DNA of 64,000 bases from Rostrohypoxylon terebratum (taxonomy: Eukaryota > Ascomycota > Sordariomycetes > Xylariales > Hypoxylaceae), in the NCBI GenBank assembly GCA_022497145.1, contig MU385952.1, positions 44,249 through 108,248 on the forward strand, written 5' to 3'. Shown one piece after another: positions 35,268-48,588 of the stretch (positions are counted from its first letter, which is position 1; the number at the start of each line of letters is the position of its first letter). The position numbers and the translations under genes were made by a program. A model generated the notes under the pieces. It searched no databases and was not told the DNA's origin. It worked only from the letters and a program-made list of their open reading frames with translations.

Positions 35268-37220
35268 TCATGGCTCAGTCGTACCGTACACGATGTTGAA
35301 GATGTTACTGCGCTTTGTAGTGCCCGGCCCTCCTACCAGCTCTTCCACGTCGAGGACAGTTCTGCTACCAAGGCCTCCCTCTTCTTCTAGCGTTCTAGTA
35401 TTAATATCGTGGTCTTCATCATGGACAACCACATCGTCCATGTCCATTGCTGAGTCGATCAGCATATCTAGGTCGTCTTGGTCGGGATGCGTATTCATCC
35501 CATGGTGGCTGCTATCGCAATGGACGCTGCCGGTTTCATGTAGTAGCACATGGAAAGAGTCAGTTTCGTGGTGCGGGACTGGGTGATGGGGGTGATGGTG
35601 AGATTGTGTTTGGAAAGAGGGCATGGAAGCGTGTAAAGATGCGGCGTGTGGGCTGTAGGGTTCATGACCGGAAAGCGATGTGTGAGAGGGATGGGGACTA
35701 GAGTGCGTCAAAGTGTCACTTGGGTGTAATGAATTAAATATATTAGGATGGTGGTGGTGTGATGTAGGTTGGTGATGTGTAGACTGTGATATTATTTGCG
35801 GGTCGATGGGATGATACATGTCCACGGCTTCATGAAGAGACGCAAGAGTGGCCGCAGAATCGTGGTGGAGTTGGCTTTGCATTAAGGGATGATGAGGCGA
35901 CAAGCCGGTATCTGATGGTGTTTGCATGGGAGGGTTCAACAAGGATGTGATATCGCTAGGATGAGCATATGGATTTGGATGGCCGACTAATGAAGGTAGG
36001 TCATTGTGTGTAGGCGTTTCTAACTCGAGGACCCTGCCAGTCGCGTCGACGCTTCCGGGCCCAGTTGCTTCGTCAGGAGACATTCTCGTCGGCATAGTGT
36101 TAAAATCGACAGGGCCACAGTTAGAGTTCACGGTAAGGCGTCGAGAGGTAGTCTGAATCTGAGCGGAAGGCGTCTTGCTCGCTTCTTTGCATTGCTCACA
36201 CGTTCTAATTACATGCGAAACTGTCTCTTTAACGCGACTCCAATGATACTTCTCGGCTATCGTAGCTGTGGTCTTGTTGATACCAGCGTGGCCATTAGAC
36301 TCGTGAAGGTGACGCGAGATATCCATTTGACGGACGGGATCGCTGATGACTTCCTTGTCCTTGAGCATTAGAACGTCGTTGTCGAGTAATTTATAATGCG
36401 TCGCGGCGCTCCGGAGCCTGCTTTTTTCGGCGCGGTCAGATCCATTCGGATAGCGCCCGTACTTGAGGTAGAATTTAATTTTGTCGAAACGCTCTTCACT
36501 CACGAGAAGGGGTTCGCCGTTGCCCTCGCCGGGTCCTAGGTCTCGCCCATAGATGATTGCGTCGATCAACCTGTCAGGATACGACTTGAGGTTTCCGCAG
36601 CCCTTGACACGCCCGATGCGCTTAAAGCCGAGCCCATCCCAGATCTTGCACGAAGCCACGTTCGTCTCATACACAAGGTTGAAGACCGAATACGAGTATC
36701 CGAGCTTAGGGGCCCAGTCTAGGTAGCTCTCGCCCATCAACCGGCCAACACCACGGTTACGAGTGGCTTCGGTGACGAGGAATCCACCGTTGCAGACGTG
36801 ACTGCTGCGGCCGGGATAATTGGGCTTGATATAGAAACTGCCGAGACATTCTCGGGACCAATCCTTGCCCTCAACGACATCGGCGGCACTCTCGATCTGG
36901 CCCAGAAGCATTATACCAGCAAAGTTTTGAAACCAATAAGCGGAGAAGTTCTCGAGAGGCATGGGTTCTATCATGGGATAGGTGTCTCCGCCCTCGATCT
37001 CCTTAGCAAACTGGTCAGAGAGGTATGCTAATAAGGAGACGGGAACTTGATCACGGGATGCGAACGGCACGACGGTAGCGATGGTTTGACGGTCCCTTAA
37101 AGTCACCTGACGGGGGAGGACATTTGGCGGTAGCTCCGGTTTATCGGGGTCCGGATAGGGGGCTTGTCCGGTGACGCGATAGATGGTTGGACTGGACGGG
37201 TCATCCATAATTGCCGGCAT
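35268..37220 (-). CDS. Spt10-like GNAT acetyltransferase with integrase-type zinc finger
   Basis: Single uninterrupted exon, 650 residues. A GNAT acetyltransferase domain covers about residues 40-225, with the acetyl-CoA-binding loop RNRGVG at 154-159 and NVASCKIWDGLGFKRIGRV after it. A retroviral-integrase-type HHCC zinc finger follows: His306, His311, Cys341 and Cys344 (HLHESNGHAGINKT ... TCEQC). This pairing is characteristic of yeast Spt10, a regulator that binds histone-gene upstream elements. The C-terminal 290 residues are low-complexity, very rich in His, Ser and Pro, then acidic (MDMDDVVVHDEDHD), as in activation regions. Nuclear location is inferred. Orthology to Spt10 itself is likely but not proved by eye. 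Confidence 0.85.
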   Translation of the reverse strand: MPAIMDDPSSPTIYRVTGQAPYPDPDKPELPPNVLPRQVTLRDRQTIATVVPFASRDQVPVSLLAYLSDQFAKEIEGGDTYPMIEPMPLENFSAYWFQNFAGIMLLGQIESAADVVEGKDWSRECLGSFYIKPNYPGRSSHVCNGGFLVTEATRNRGVGRLMGESYLDWAPKLGYSYSVFNLVYETNVASCKIWDGLGFKRIGRVKGCGNLKSYPDRLIDAIIYGRDLGPGEGNGEPLLVSEERFDKIKFYLKYGRYPNGSDRAEKSRLRSAATHYKLLDNDVLMLKDKEVISDPVRQMDISRHLHESNGHAGINKTTATIAEKYHWSRVKETVSHVIRTCEQCKEASKTPSAQIQTTSRRLTVNSNCGPVDFNTMPTRMSPDEATGPGSVDATGRVLELETPTHNDLPSLVGHPNPYAHPSDITSLLNPPMQTPSDTGLSPHHPLMQSQLHHDSAATLASLHEAVDMYHPIDPQIISQSTHHQPTSHHHHPNIFNSLHPSDTLTHSSPHPSHTSLSGHEPYSPHAASLHASMPSFQTQSHHHPHHPVPHHETDSFHVLLHETGSVHCDSSHHGMNTHPDQDDLDMLIDSAMDMDDVVVHDEDHDINTRTLEEEGGLGSRTVLDVEELVGGPGTTKRSNIFNIVYGTTEP

Positions 37221-38769
37221 CTTGCCGATAGGTGTGACCGAACCTAGATATGTTACCCATCAACAATACGTCCATACTTGTTAAACATATTATGCGATTT
37301 ATCCCCTTATAATTATGTAGCTTGTCTTATGTTGATGCCGTCTCATCTTTCTTTGTCTATCCAACAAGACACTATCAACTATATACATATCCAAACACTT
37401 ATTTTTTTTTCACTTGAGGCAGTGGATGTGGCAATGTGTGTAAGTGATAGGATTCTTACCAATTTTGAGATTCGGTAATTGGTTCTCGATGCTGTGTTAC
37501 CGTCGCCACGAGCTAAATTCTGTTACCCCTCGATATTGGGGCCGATATTGGGGGTGGCCGGGGTCTTCGTTGGCGATGATGCGTTGATGAACTGTGCGTC
37601 GGGAGAGGAAATTCGTAGGTGTGAATATTTTGGAACGAGCTGCGAAAAGAAATACGAACTAGTAGGTACAGCGACGGTAGAACTTCGGGAATACTTTGAC
37701 TTGGCTGATTGGTATGATTTAGGATTTCGAAAAATATCCTTAAGGTTACTACTAAATTGGATTCTTTAGCGGCTAAGCTTCCTGCTAAACTATAGTGGAT
37801 ATCCACTGCCATTTAGCGGTTAGAATTTCGCATTTGGAACACCCAGGGGCCAGGACGCCCTCCAAGCACGTGACAGGGCAAAAGCTTTAAATCAAATCAT
37901 GTGATCAACATTCTGAGATGGAATCTTGCAGCAGACTTGCATCATCCTTCCAAATGCACCAAATGCACCATATTCCCGTGCCCTTGGATGCTCAGATCTA
38001 ATTTACCAAGGATAAACTATGAATTAATTACCTATAAACAACTAGCTCAAGAAAACTTACCAGAATGCGATTCAATGTGGTCTCAATCGACAGCTGGGTC
38101 CCGACTACGCCGGGGAGGCGGGCCACTCGATTTCACAATTTAGAACATTTCCAATGACAGCCAATTTTTGACCGGTCAAAAAGACCTTGCGGTTCGCGGG
38201 GTGAAGTTCGTTTTAGGTCATTTCCGTACAACCTCGGTCGGCCCGGTTTTAAGGGTTAGGTAAGTCTCAGCAGCACTGTTGATCATTGAATCCTCCTTGC
38301 ATGACCTATCCCCATTGCGGAGCCGAATTGCTGCATCTATCCTAGATCCATGTCTCTGCCGTGGGGTTCTCTTGGTCTAGTATTAGCTGGAAAGAGGCTT
38401 TAGGGACAGATCTACGAAAGATGCTGCTTTGCTTGTCGGAATCAACATCATCTGAGAACTCGATTATTCCGACTCCGTTCTATCGTATTCACGTATTCAG
38501 AATAGGTATAGGGATCGAAGGATCAGATGGGTGAAATTGATATCATTCCTTCATATATCCTTCCCAGACTCATGTTCGATCTAAGGATTCACGATACGAC
38601 TTAGGTCACAGTGAAAACGGCCAACCCCGACCCAATTAGTACACGCATACCATGTCACATCAAGAACAGCTCAGTTCAGTTATCACCAGACATCGTATCC
38701 GTATCATTAAACCATGGTATACACTATCCCCGAACCTAAACCCAGTAACCCCATCCATCCAAATCCTTA
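37221..38769. other. intergenic, no gene recognised
   Basis: Promoter of the Spt10-like gene next to 37220 and 3' flank of the P450. Open stretches (for example 37479-37769) show no family resemblance. Confidence 0.5.
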
Positions 38770-40716
38770 TCATGACCACGTAATCTTTTCCAGGTGAACC
38801 GTCATACCCCCCTTAGGCCGCCACGTCACAGCCGGGTTCTGCACTGGCACCGGCCCGTCGCCGATGGCCTCAAGCTGCGGGCTGCGCGAGAATCGGAAGT
38901 TTCGCAGAAGCTCAATCATCATCACCTTGAACGCAAGAAGCGAGTAGCTCTTGCCGATGCACGTTCTTGGCCCGTTACCGAACGTCTGCGTCGCATAGGG
39001 TGTTGCGGCGTCGTCCTTCAAGGATTCCCACCGCTCGGGTATGAATTCCATAACATCGGGGCCCCATATTCGGGGAGACAGATTTGTCACGGGTGGGCTA
39101 AGCACTATTTGCGTGCCTTTGGGTAGAAACTGTCCGCATATGGTGACATCTTTGGCAGCTTCTCTCCATGTGGCGGGTGCTGTTGTAAATTTGTTAGACC
39201 ATAGAAGCCAAGTGGTAGAATCAATGGGCAAAAGGGGTGGCTTACCTGGTGTGTATAACCGTAATACTTCCTGCAAAAAGTCTTTCAGGTAGGTAAGCTT
39301 TTCGATCTCGTTATAAGAGGGGATACCGAATGTTCCTAGGTTTTGGATGACTTCGTCCCTTAGTTTGTCTTGGACTTCGGGCCGTGTCGCTAAGACATAC
39401 GAGGCCCATGTCAAAGCACCGGAGGTTGTTTCATGGCCAGCGGAAAGAAAGTTTTGTAACTGTAAGTGTTAGTTAACATTCATTCTTGTGTTTGTAAGGA
39501 CTACATTGTAGCTTACATGGCCACGAATATCTGCGATAGCGAGGTCTTCTTTCTGTAGTTCTCGCTCCTCGATCATGTATGTCAATAAGTCCCTAGATTC
39601 CGTTCCGCCAACCTTCTCTCGGTCGGTAGACTGAAGGTCTCGGATTCGCTCCTCGATGCATTGGTTAAGCATACTGTGAACTCCTCGCATAGCTCGCATG
39701 AAACCCCAATTAGCTTCTATAGGGAGGAATCGGCGAATTGGTATGTGGACATGGATGAAGCTGATAAGTGCGCTTAGTGGCGGTTGCGAGAGCATGCGAA
39801 AGTAGCATTCCAGAAAGTCCAATTTCAATTCTTCTGACCGGAGGTTCTCTAATTCAATGCCTAGAGCGGCAACTCCAATGGCATCCAATGTAGCTTTGCT
39901 ATATATTTTCTGAACTGTTCACCGTTGTTTATTTAGTACACTATTTTACTGGAATGTGTTGTGGTATACGAACCTTCGAGATTGTTTGTGCCATTTTCCT
40001 TCATCTTGCGCTCGATGAATGTAGTCATTTCCTCTGCCTTTTGTTGGAAGACAGGGATGAGCTTCTTCATGTTAGGGACGGAGAAGACATCTTAGTAGTA
40101 GACGTTAGTAACGACTCCAGCACGACAGGCCAAAACAGTATCATACTTAGAATCATTTTCCGTTGTTTCTTATGTTCATGGCTCTCGGCGAACAAGAGAC
40201 CTGTGCCGACAATTTCACCAAGAAGCCTTTCCAGGAACTTTGGTTTGACGAAATCATAACACTTCGTCTGTAACACCTGCTTGTGAGCCTCGATAGTGTT
40301 CATGAGGAGGATTTCCTTGTTGGCTAGGATGGGATAACGGATAAATGGTGAGTCGGGCCATGTCGCAGACCATTTCATATATTGATCGATCGGAGTCGCG
40401 GCTCTGTACATATGTAGAAGTTGACCGATAAAGAAGTGGTTATCCTAGAACACAATTAGTAACTATCATGATGACTATAAGACAGAACAACCTATAGTAC
40501 CTTTGGGCCAGGTATGCCTCTTAATGGAGAGACGAAATTTGGATATATGAAGATGCGGTAGAGTTTGATGACCGTCCATTGCACACTAAAGAAGCTTAGG
40601 AAGAGAAGTGCTCTACTGGTCGATAGAAGATCTGTGAATGACTTAGAAGTTGTACTTAATGCAGAGGCAATAAGCGTCTCAATTAAGGCGAGACCAAAGC
40701 AAATCTGGAAATCCAT
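38770..40716 (-). CDS. cytochrome P450 monooxygenase
   Basis: Haem-thiolate monooxygenase, ER-anchored. Six exons, 40716-40501, 40444-40147, 40090-39974, 39914-39517, 39459-39246 and 39179-38770, give 550 residues. Membrane anchor at residues 1-50, then the Pro-rich hinge LRGIPGPK. I-helix AGHETTSGALTW, K-helix EVLRLYTP (the ExxR motif), PERW motif (FIPERWESL), haem loop FGNGPRTCIG with the cysteine ligand. The fifth intron (39180-39245) is 66 nt without a stop in frame, so it could be mistaken for coding; removing it restores LRLYTPAPATWREA. Start at 40716 is preferred to an in-frame Met at 40869 because it opens directly on the anchor helix. No biosynthetic partner lies beside it. Confidence 0.93.
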
Positions 40717-43700
40717 AGCCTTAGTTCTTAGAGGGCTATGCGAGAAGCCGAGCTTAGATGGAAATCCTCCGGTAAATGTTTCAACACTCAGCATGGGATC
40801 CCCCCAAGGATATATGTAAATCACTAGATACCTTATTTCACTTACGTACCCTTCCGGTCCACCAGCCACCGGATATGATCTAGTTGTGCGGGAAGGTTGC
40901 GCTACGCGGCTCCAGCTACGCGGTTCATCAGCTGAATACAGGCATTTTCATTGGATCTCTGGTATGTGAAGCATTCTGCGACTCCGGAACAGGGTCCCGG
41001 GTTGAAAAATAAATACAAAGTAGAAAATAAGAACCCAATATGTGCCGGGGAAACACCAAGGGTCTCATAAGCAAGACCATGTTCGATCCACAAAACTACG
41101 ATGCAATTGTATGGAGGATTCATCCTTCTTGAGTTAAGGTTGTAGGGACTTACATACATGCTACTACCTTGGGATGTAATAACGGTGAACTAGCTATACT
41201 GGGCAATTCTCCACGTCTGGTAATGGTTGAAATCCTGGTCGTATATTGTCCTTTTACATCTGTAGGCGCAAATCGCTCTCGGAGACATTTAACAGCCGAG
41301 CAATGATGATGATGATACGGTTCGAATATCATCGCGATTTGGCATGGCATTCGTATCATTCGAGACTCCAAAACACACGAGAGATCTGGTAATTCGGGAA
41401 ATTGTCCCTTCTAACTAGTCCACGTTACCGAGTAGGCGGGTTTCGTAAATCCCCGGTGGTCCCAGCGGTCCTGGTTGACCCAAATGTTCTTTGATATTCA
41501 GACGCCTACTATTAGCGGCAGAACCGACGATAGACAGGCCGAGTTACGTCGATGTCCTAATTGGGCATGATCAACCCCGCAGCCCTTGACTCTTCTATGG
41601 GATGATACACTTCGGGCGGATACAGCCGGTGGACCGTAGCCATTCATGCCTGTACCCAGTCAAAAAGGACCATATCAAATGCAGCTATTACTAGCTTTAT
41701 CCAGACCCTGGGTTCGAGTATGACACGTGTAAACCAAGCAAGGCCCCTGTTATCCCTGCGATGAAGCCGGGTCATTGGTCCACCTGAGCTGCTACCCACA
41801 CCTCGGCTCCGGCGACGATCATGTCGAACAGTGCTTAATCCAGCGCGCCGGGTCGTGAACTCCTCAGCCATTACTTCCGGGGTTTCCGAGACATCTTAAA
41901 AATCCATCTGCACCCATCAGATTGATATCATATTAAGCTCGATCTTTCTGATGTAAGAAACTCTGTTGGAGCCTCATTGCATTGGGTTACACTGTGGAGG
42001 TATCGTAGTGACATGTTTACCTAATATTTGCTGTGTTCACCGCTGATGAGAGGATTTCCCTATGGGCGACCACGTTTTCGAGCCCGAAAATACCTGACAA
42101 AGTTGTCCAGAAGATTCATCAGTTAGATGCCCAAAACCCCAATGATAGCAAAATTCACTGGTGTTGGCTAATGTCAATCTTTTTAATTAGTAAGAATTTC
42201 GGTGTTGCTTTGAAGTCGCATTATCTACCTACTAGGCACTTTAGCAATGATGACATCCATGGATGCTTCAAGGAACGTCCCAATGCAAGGTTACCCGAGT
42301 AGCCATGGTAGACCTTTTTGTACATGACCATGATTCGATTGAGCGCCAGGATGACGTCCACTACGACTTTATAAATGAAGATGCTTTATTTGCATCTTTT
42401 TTAATTGGTGGTCCATTCAGCTATCTGTAAGGTTCTCCGATTCGTGCATATAGTACGATGACTCTATCTGCGAAAAATTTACCTAAATGCAGAGTGTCTG
42501 CTGTTTCCGACGTGACATGACCCGCGCATCGTTCATCAGGCTTGTTGAAAAAGGAAGGTTAAACAGATTTTGGTTCGTAAACCGGTACCAAAGGGAGAAT
42601 TCAAGAGATAAGGCGAACTAATGTTCGATCCCTGAACTCAGCAAATGATCTGGATTGGTTTATGCCAGAATGGATGCTTGAAAAGGCTATACCTCCGCTC
42701 TTACCGCACGCTTGGTACTCCAGAACTACTCGGGTTTCTTGCTAACGCCCACGGGGTTAAGGCGGGGGTGAAGATACAAGGTTAAGTGGTCACGAGGAAT
42801 GCCTCCGAAAAAGACGACGTCGATGATCTCTGACAAGACACCACGACGAAGCTGTCTAATGTTGCCACTGTAAGAACTATCCCCTCATTATACTTACGTG
42901 GCTAAGATGATCTAACCCGAATGGCGAGCTGGTACAGAGCAAATGAGTCCCAATACAGTGGTCGAAAGTGACCCATGCTGCCACGTGCAGCTGGTTCGGC
43001 TAGAGGGACGACGATCATGCTACCAAATCGGGCATACCGATGTGTCGAGACGCACAATTGGCGTTTTTAGCACATCTTAGACGCCACTCACCGCTCCGTC
43101 ACCCGACTCTCTGGTTAAAGTTGTGGGATTGCTGAGCCTCAAGCAGGGGCTTAAGAAGGAGCTTGGGACAGCAAGAGGTTTGTGAAGAAGCTATCTAGAA
43201 ACTATTATGTTGCTAGGCAACAAGGGTTACAACAATGAAGTTGACATTGTACATATGTCGGCTCTTCCAAGAACCGGTTACACGGTACAGTCTCAGCTCG
43301 TATACTTGGTAGTCCCGAGATCTTCGATTTTATTACCCCTTTTATTTCCCGGTATGAATGTCGGTGTTTAATTCTCCGTTGAGAGTTCCTCTCATAACTG
43401 AAACATGGGTAAAGTGCCCGTTGATAAGATCGAAGAAAGTCGAAGAGCTTGTCGCTAATTTGTATGCTTGGAGTGTGAGGTAATCGTTACTGAAACATAA
43501 AAATAGGTACCTATGGCCTAGGCACTGGATTAAGGCATATGGATATCCCCACGACGAGAATATTATTTTCCCCTATTTGTCCTTTTTTTTTAAAAAAAAA
43601 AGAACAATAGATATTACCAATAAATATTTTGAATCTTAACACAACCTCGATTTTGGTTGCTCACATGCCGGGTCTTTATCTGGATGGCTGCAGAGGACGT

Positions 43701-45955
43701 CGATCTGTTGGTTACTTTTTCTAAGACTATGTGCCACCTTCCGTGCTCATATAGCATATAACGGCCAAGTCTTTGCATAAGTTAGCCAGTCAAGATGCTA
43801 ACATCCTTTGGCATAAGTGTCCGCCTTGGTCACTCTAGTCCATACAGTAGGCCTTGGTAAGTTTTATATAGTCACCCCTTCTTTCCAAGTATGTTTTCCG
43901 AGCCAAGTCTCGGGCCGATGCCCGGACCGTGCCGTGAATTTTGAATCAGTTAGTTCCTTTCAAAGTGAAACATGGCAAATCACTCCATAAAGACAAGTCG
44001 CCGCCTACGTATAGAGACCTCAAACATCTCTGGGGATAAGATGGTTCAAAAAGCACCCTAAGAATTTGTACAAGTTACGAGATAGGATTTCGGCACACCT
44101 TGAACCCATTGTCATCTATGACTGATCACATTTTCTTATAGGTCGGTATTTACCGCTATAATCGCCATATCATACACGAAGAGTTGCTTTCATATACAAG
44201 TGGCGTTCTCTGTTCTCCAATATTGACAGAGGTAAACACGTCACTGCGACAATTTGATTCAATCAATAATCAATTATCTACCTAATCGAACCTCATAGCG
44301 ACCCAACCTAGAAGCCACCAGCTCTTTGAAACCCAATCATTCTTTCCTTGACTATTCCGTCGGTTGTTTTTCCTACCTAATGATGACCGACAACGAGTCC
44401 AGGAGTTCGTACTGTGGATAAGTTAGAAGCGGTGAGACAGATGTCCATGTGTAATAGGAGGCACATCGTCCCGGTCATGGGTTCAGTATCTCAGATAAAC
44501 CTTTATTCACAGAGGAACCACGATATACCTTCTGACACAGGAAAAGCATCATGTCTGAGTCAACTAGGCGCAATCGAAAAGGGTCACAACGGGGACGGTC
44601 CTCTAGCTTTCTACTCACCTACTATTAGTACCTAGTTAGTAACCTAAGTAAACCTGGAGACTATTCGCCGGTTGAAGTGGAACTGTCTGATCCATAGGTT
44701 TACGACGATGCCTTTCACGGCAAACGTGTAAAGTAACTCTTGACTAGCGGCCGATGTACACCGGAAGCATCGGGCTGGTGCCGCTCAGAATGCTTAAGCC
44801 AGAAATCGACTAGTTGCCGCTGGGATATATGTAGGTATGTACCTACTAGTAATAAACCCCAGCAACCCAAACAACCACGTGTAAGCACTATTAATGTAAT
44901 TTGGTGGCAAGCTTTGTAATATGTCGGCAACGCAAGTGACCTATCCCCTTTGCTATAATATTTACCTAGGTAATCGTGGCCTCTCGGTTGGGGTAGGACG
45001 AAAACAAGAGGAAGATGCATTTGTCACCTGAACAATAGGGCCTCCAAACGGGTCAAGGCCTAATAAGCTAACTCAGTGATCACCCCAGGTGGACCACGGC
45101 AAGGCCGTGGGGCACGGTGTGTTGATAAGTTCATCGAGCCCGTTAGAATAACCAAAACCTGTTATAGTTCGCGCCAGTTTTCCCGTCGTTGATAGGAATG
45201 AAATAACTGGACGATCTAGTAATGTGCCTAGAACGAACTAGAGTTATGTTCAGCAGGACACTCCTGTGACGATTTATGGAGATGAAAGTGTTGTCTACTA
45301 GGTAGGTTATGATGTCTACCTAGTCTACCTAGCATCCGGATTGGTGGGGAGCTGTCGTTGTCAATAGATGCAAATAACATAAAACATATGTTTTCTTGAT
45401 GGAGAATTAGGCGCTTTTATCTTAGTCGGCAACTCTTTGGCGAGTGGTCAGCAGAGAACCAATCAGCAGAGAACCAAACAGCAGAGGTACTGTCGTTCGA
45501 GATCGAACCGTGTAGCAATGATGATTATGAGAAAGGTATGTTACAACCATGTGATTGGACCATCTCGCATCAATCATGTCTAGAAAAACTTGAGGCCCTC
45601 CGACTAAGTCAGGTCTAAAGTGGATTTCCGTTTTATTGTTTGGAAATGGTATGACTACCAGGCTGTCTCGAAGATGGCGTGCGAAGGTTCGCTGACCGAA
45701 CCTGACAGGAGGATCACCTGAAAATTCAGGTCTGCTTGATACCTCCCTCTCTCTAGAGCGAACACTACCTAGGTAATCCATCGTATCACTTAGCAAGCGT
45801 TCAAAATTGAAAGGGTTAGATTTTTCCTTTTCATGTCATCTATACTTCGCACGTTATACTTGATAAGTAAGAACCGTGCGTAGCTTTTTAGGTATCATAG
45901 GTACATTACCGCGCGCCCTCTTGATGCAACGTAGCCCCTAATGATCTCATCATAT
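40717..45955. other. 5.2-kb gene-poor region
   Basis: Nothing recognisable as a gene in either strand despite many short open stretches (for example 41644-41871, 42033-42302, 44414-44635, 45422-45796). A perfect A/T palindrome lies at 43582-43602 (C, nine T, ten A, G), and TAGG/CCTA tracts near 44830-44850 and 45290-45335. It may be decayed repeat DNA. Confidence 0.45.
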
Positions 45956-47838
45956 TCATCGCCTTGGCATACCTCTTCCTCGTCCTCTTAATGCCCTCTG
46001 CGCCGCTCCTGGGGGTAGCGGCTGGCCGGGCGCTTGCGGCGCCGCGCTTTCTTCGTTGCGGATCGTCTCATCGACGCCTAGGATCAAGCAACTGGCCTCA
46101 GTAGCCGCCTGTATAGCGTTGATCTTAACCAGGGCAGGTTCCCAAACGAATCGTTCCATCATATCGGCAACACCCTCGTTGGCGAAATCGACACCGGCCC
46201 AAACACGACCTCTGCGGTGCTCAACACGTAGTCTATTTAAGATGTCGGTGGCATCAAAGCCTGCGTTATCGCATAGCTGGCGGGGAATAACTTCGAGGGC
46301 CTTGGCAAAAGACTTGATAACTCCCTGTTGCTTGTGTCGGATGTCCTTATCGGCGAAGCGGTGTAGGTACGCTGATACCTCCATCTCGCATGCGCCGCCA
46401 CCCCCTACGATCGAGTGGTTCTTAATAGCGCGCTTGACAATCATGATCGCGTCATGTAAGGATCGTTCGACTTCCGCGATGAACTGTTCGGCGCCACCGC
46501 GGAGTACGAGCGTACATGTCTTAGCCTCGGGGCAGTCTTCGAAGAAGTTAAATCGTTCGCCACCGATCTGGCGCTCCTCGAAAGAACCACAGGTACCGAG
46601 GTGATGTGGTTGGATGTCGGAGCAAGTAGATTGTATAGTAGCGCCAGTAGCTTGGACCACCCGTTCCATGTCCTCAGCTGAGACACGACCAGCACAAAAC
46701 ACGTCACGGTCAGCGAAGTACTGAGTTGCTAGATCTCCAATCGGGAGCTTGGACAACACCACCTTAGCGCCCGTCTGATAGGCGGCCTCAAGCTTCTTGT
46801 AGATAATCTGCCACTCAGCGTCGACAATTGCCTGGTACTCGGAAACCTGCTCGACGCGGACCTCGGCGTTGTCTTTCTCTGCCTTCAACTCCAATTCGAC
46901 GTTTAGGCAGACAATCTTGGGTTTCTTGAAAGACTTGGGTTGTTGTTCGAAACCGGCGTACGAGAAGGTCTTCTTGAAGGCTACACCGTTGACGAATAGG
47001 GAGTCTGTGAGGGAACCGCCGGGGATTTTCTTGATGCCAATGAGTTTCTCGTTTAAATCTTCTTGGTCTAGCGATAAGACGGCATCGACGACCACTGTAT
47101 GCTGTTAGCTCCGGTATCACTGCAGCTCAAAGGGTGGGTAGACCTACTCTTGGTGAAAAAAGGGGTATCTTTCTTGATGAGCTTGCTTGTCATAGCTGTG
47201 CCGGCTAGTTTGGCTAGTGTTTCCCGTCTATTGGACTCGTCTGTCCTCACGGCGATCTCTTTGATCTTGTTGACGGCCATAGCGGAGGCTTTCCGTAGAC
47301 CCTTGATAATAATCTGAGAGCTGACGCCTTGCTCGACATGTTCCCGGATCTCCTTAAGTATTTCCCCAGCTAAGACGACTACCGATGTAGTTCCGTCTCC
47401 CACTTCGGCATCTTGTGACCTTGCAATATCGACGAGGATTCGGGCGGCGGGGTGTACGATATCGAGTAGCTGGGATTAGGTTAGTGTTAGTGTGATGATT
47501 AGTGAAAGAGAAGCAGAACAAAAGCAGAACAGAGGCAGTCCTCACTTTCATCACTGTCGCGCCATCATTGGTAATGGTTTGTTTTCCATTTTCATCTACC
47601 ATCAATAGATCACCACCGTAGGGGCCTAATGTCGACTTGATGGTCGCTTGAACGGCCAAGCAGGCATTTATGTTTGATATAATCTGACCTTTTCCTTGAG
47701 AAGTATCGGTTCCTATGTGTGTTTGACGTTAGCTCGGGGAGGGTTCTTCGTTTCCTCGACAGTGGGGTAGCTTCATTTCTTCATTTCTTCACCTTCTTTC
47801 AGGACGATGATGGTGGGGGTCTGGCCTCCGAAAGACAT
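45956..47838 (-). CDS. CCT7: T-complex chaperonin subunit eta (CCT7)
   Basis: One of the eight subunits of the cytosolic TRiC/CCT ring that folds actin, tubulin and WD40 proteins using ATP. Exons 47838-47793, 47712-47546, 47469-47148 and 47094-45956 give 557 residues, the usual length. Start MSFGGQTPTIIVLKEG matches other eta subunits. Conserved elements: INACLAVQATIKSTLGPYG, NGKQTITNDGATVMK, DAEVGDGTTSVVVLAGEIL (ATP site GDGTT), MVVDAVLSLD at the exon 3/4 join, GVAFKKTFSYAGFEQQPK, DIQPHHLGTCGSFEE, the NHSIVGGGGACEMEVSAYL loop, and LRVEHRRGRVWAGVDF. C-terminal tail Arg/Gly-rich. Confidence 0.96.
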
Positions 47839-48588
47839 TTTGGCGGTCGGGACACGGCAACAGCTAGATTAGACAGGGGAACGGTTTGTGATATCGTGAT
47901 ATCGTGATATCTGAGAAAGGAAAGATAGAAGTAGTTGCCTGCCTTGGAAAAAAATGACCGATATTTCGACCCTTATCGAATTTGGATCCAGCGCCAGTGG
48001 GAGAGCTTTGAATGGTGAATGGTGGAAGCTTCAAAAAATTATTGCAGCCTCGCATGGTGGCAGGGTGGGTCCTTTTCTTACCTATTCTTACCTACATAGA
48101 AGCACGAGCCCCGCATTAGTAATCAAGTATAGCCCTTGTCAAACTTTCCTTTTTACGTTGTACAGGAATGCTTATGTAATCAAGGATAGGGTGGCAGAAC
48201 AGCTAGATTACCTAATGGCAGCTCGGTGACAACCCGAGCTTAGAAAAAACAACCACTTTTACACCCCCAATTTAGTCTGGATTGTTCACACATTGAGTTA
48301 ATTCAAAGATATTATAGATGTTTTTTTTTTCTCTCAAAAATAAAATTTGTCTAAATTTTTAAACATGGTAATTTTTGTACAACATAACTACTAACCGTAC
48401 CTATTCAGGCCTTATACAAGGCCCATAAGTAAACGTATAAGGGCCGCAGTGCTCCTGGATGGCGGTTAGCGTCGCATGTGGATTAGTGTACTGGCCGTCG
48501 CGTCGCGTCGTTTCCTTCACTTAAACTCCTAACTACTTATGCTGTATTTTCTACCCCTCTAGTATTTTGGATCCCATCCTAGTCCGCT
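47839..48588. other. divergent promoter between CCT7 and FunK1 genes
   Basis: About 750 bp; no gene seen. A short ATATCGTG repeat lies near 47891-47910, close to the CCT7 start. Confidence 0.5.

Noticed and set aside
40717..40869. In-frame N-terminal extension of the P450
   Set aside because: It would place about 50 non-hydrophobic residues ahead of the membrane anchor, which P450s of this type do not have.
41644..41871. 75-codon open stretch on the minus strand rich in Arg
   Set aside because: No family resemblance and no supporting exons; treated as chance.
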